A DNA stretch of 13,366 nucleotides from an uncultured Candidatus Saccharibacteria bacterium (lineage in GTDB: Bacteria > Patescibacteriota > Saccharimonadia > Saccharimonadales > Saccharimonadaceae): NCBI GenBank assembly GCA_937974295.1, contig CALBWN010000034.1, forward strand, positions 1-13,366, given 5' to 3'. This document shows positions 12,058-13,366 of this stretch, piece after piece; position 1 is the first letter of the stretch; each line of letters opens with the position of its first letter. The position numbers and the translations under genes are program-made. The notes under the pieces were generated by a model. The model saw nothing but the letters and a program-made list of their open reading frames with translations, did no database searches and had not been told where the DNA came from.

Positions 12058-13366
12058 CTAAAAGTTAGTCCTGAAGAAGTTATTGTTATTGCCACCAGTA
12101 TTGTTCTGATTATTCTGCCCAGAGCTATCATCGTCGCTCGTACCACCAGTACCAGAATTATCACCACTCGTACCACCAGTATTACCACTGTTGCCGGTAT
12201 TATTGCGGCGGCGAGTATTACCGTTGATGGTTGAGCTATTATCACTGTCGTCGCCTGTGTTACCAGAGCTTCCACTGCTGCTTGATCGACAGCTCGCGAT
12301 GTTCTTTGAGTACCGGCTGCTATCAAAGTCCTTCTCATCGATAGCAATGATGCGCTTTCGTTCAACGTCACAGACGCGGATTTGCTGTTTCGTCGTGGAG
12401 CAATCTGAGCTGTTCTTCGAGTGTTTCGTGCTGTCGAAGTCGTCTTCGTAGATAGACTCCATTTTCTTATCACTGAGGTTACAGACTTCGATCTTGGTGC
12501 GCACAACATTACATTGCTTGGTTGGTAATGCGCCAGTTAGGAAGTATTCTTTGTATGTCCCCTTGGCATTCTCAGTAGTAGCCAGGCCACCGTCGCTCGT
12601 ACAAACCGAGCGCTGCACGACACCACTTGGCACAGGAAATTGGGTATTCGACTGACCCGCCAAGAGCTTTGCCATTGTGTTGCGCCAGATTGGCCCTGCC
12701 ATGTCTGAGCCACCATTTTTCATTGGTGTATTATCATTGTTGCCAACCCAAACGCCAACGGCATACTCTGGGTTATAGCCAATCGTCCACGCATCTTTAT
12801 TATCATTCGTCGTCCCTGTCTTGACGGCCGCAGTGTGGCCAGGCACCGTGAGGGTTGAACCAAACACGCTCGCTCGTGCCGAATTATCGGACAAAATATT
12901 TGAGATCAAGTAGGCACCGCCTTCGCTAATTGCCCGCTTACTCGTTGCATTGGGCCAGCTAACTTTCTTGTTGTATTTGTCATTAACCTGCTCGATGAGC
13001 CCCAGCTCAAATTGCTGCCCTTGATTACCAAATGCTGCGTAGGCATTAGTCATTTGTGTCAATGATGCCTCACCCGAGCCAAGTGCGAGAGACAAGCCAT
13101 TCTTCTCACCTGTTGCTTGAGTAATCGACGAGATACCAAGATTGTTAGCCGTTTGAACCGACTTACTAATACCAAACTTCTTCATGATCTCCACACTCGG
13201 GATATTCAGCGACCAGCTAATCGCTCGACGCGTTGTCACATTTCCGTGCCAACGTTGGTCGGCATTGAGTGGTCGGTAGCCACCACCAAAGTCCGTTGGC
13301 TTGTCTTGGAAGATTGTTGCTGGTGTAATAACCCCCTCAGCCAGCGCCCCAGCATAGTAGATTGGC
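12058..13366 (-). CDS. Class A penicillin-binding protein (transpeptidase part), 5' partial
   Basis: 435 residues of a PBP1a-type protein; the frame is open to the window edge, so the N-terminal membrane anchor, the probable glycosyltransferase domain and the catalytic S-x-x-K lie outside. The fragment starts PIYYAGALAEGVITPATIF, the stretch that normally follows S-x-x-K. The second motif is S-L-N (SWSLNIPSV, bases 13204-13212) and the third is K-T-G (VKTGTTND, bases 12814-12822), so the transpeptidase domain that crosslinks peptidoglycan looks intact. After it come a Cys-bounded segment (CTSDGG to PTKQC), two 32-residue cysteine-paired repeats, and a tail of about 65 residues almost wholly of Asn, Gly, Ser, Thr and Asp. 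An internal GTG at 13239 is not the start. It is the first visible gene of the operon leading to ruvA. Confidence 0.9.
   Translation of the reverse strand, partial: PIYYAGALAEGVITPATIFQDKPTDFGGGYRPLNADQRWHGNVTTRRAISWSLNIPSVEIMKKFGISKSVQTANNLGISSITQATGEKNGLSLALGSGEASLTQMTNAYAAFGNQGQQFELGLIEQVNDKYNKKVSWPNATSKRAISEGGAYLISNILSDNSARASVFGSTLTVPGHTAAVKTGTTNDNKDAWTIGYNPEYAVGVWVGNNDNTPMKNGGSDMAGPIWRNTMAKLLAGQSNTQFPVPSGVVQRSVCTSDGGLATTENAKGTYKEYFLTGALPTKQCNVVRTKIEVCNLSDKKMESIYEDDFDSTKHSKNSSDCSTTKQQIRVCDVERKRIIAIDEKDFDSSRYSKNIASCRSSSSGSSGNTGDDSDNSSTINGNTRRRNNTGNSGNTGGTSGDNSGTGGTSDDDSSGQNNQNNTGGNNNNFFRTNF
12289..12495 (-). repeat. Two 32-residue Cys-paired repeats in the PBP
   Basis: Repeat 1 (12400-12495) begins KIEVCNLSDKK and repeat 2 (12289-12384) begins QIRVCDVERKR. 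Each is 32 residues, has Cys at positions 5 and 32, and shares a D-F-D-S-x-x-x-S-K-N core. They are separated by five residues and agree at 14 of 32 positions by direct comparison. A third Cys pair lies just before them. Likely a disulfide-stabilised extracellular module made by duplication. Confidence 0.85.

Noticed and set aside
12036..12509. 157-codon minus-strand frame overlapping the PBP tail in another frame
   Set aside because: It arises from low-complexity Asn/Gly/Ser codons of the PBP read out of frame; the product is repetitive Ile/Val/Thr/Arg without features of a real protein.
1..13366. CRISPR array, tRNA/rRNA genes, IS elements or phage genes
   Set aside because: I saw no regularly spaced repeats, cloverleaf-like sequence, transposase motifs or phage structural genes on either strand.
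1..13366. Alternative genetic code (UGA read as glycine)
   Set aside because: TGA ends pilN, pilO, recX, the hydrolase and the deoxyribosyltransferase-like gene at the expected lengths, and no conserved gene is interrupted by TGA.

Overview
The window looks like a chromosomal segment of a Candidate Phyla Radiation bacterium, most likely Candidatus Saccharibacteria (TM7). This is an inference from gene content: a reduced PilM/N/O type IV pilus operon, an orphan GspG-like pilin, a PRC-barrel protein, a bPH2 membrane protein, and RecA, RecX, RuvA and RuvB of normal length. TGA ends several genes (pilN, pilO, recX), so the UGA-to-glycine code of Gracilibacteria/SR1 does not apply. There is no rRNA, tRNA, CRISPR array or insertion sequence that I can support.

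Layout. 1-1590 (+): the 3' end of a type IV pilus operon (pilM fragment, pilN, pilO-like, a 94-aa membrane protein), whose genes all overlap by ATGA. 1645-2247 (+): PRC-barrel protein, convergent with recX (2252-2923, -). 2997-4639 (-): an AT-richer, translationally coupled pair, an RBBP9/YdeN-like hydrolase followed by a propeller-like protein of unknown function. 4792-6189 (-): recA followed almost without a gap by a SnoaL/NTF2-like gene. 6395-6793 (+): orphan pilin, with a bidirectional terminator shared with the convergent bPH2 gene (6875-7639, -). 7682-8689 (-): ruvB. 8758-9105 (+): small membrane protein whose stop codon overlaps that of a HIT protein (9102-9563, -). 9617-10342 (-): HD-domain hydrolase. 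10412-13366 (-): a probable operon reading right to left: class A penicillin-binding protein (5' end cut off by the window), ruvA, a nucleoside deoxyribosyltransferase-like gene, and a gene with a degenerate CDP-alcohol phosphatidyltransferase motif.

How the genes work together: RecA, RecX, RuvA and RuvB supply strand exchange, its modulation and Holliday-junction branch migration (ruvC is not visible here). The pil genes and the pilin belong to a surface filament machine, and the PBP builds cell wall.

The most interesting signal is in the promoters. Five genes (PRC-barrel, recX, pilin, bPH2, ruvB) have a -10 hexamer exactly 6 nt before the ATG, four of them with a TGn extension. The predicted transcription start is therefore the A of the start codon, giving leaderless mRNAs. 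recA and the HIT gene instead have a -10 about 24-25 nt upstream and a strong Shine-Dalgarno sequence. This pattern also corrects several start codons. Other points of interest are the paired-cysteine repeats and Asn/Gly/Ser tail of the PBP, the degenerate CDP-alcohol motif, and the AT-rich hydrolase/propeller pair.
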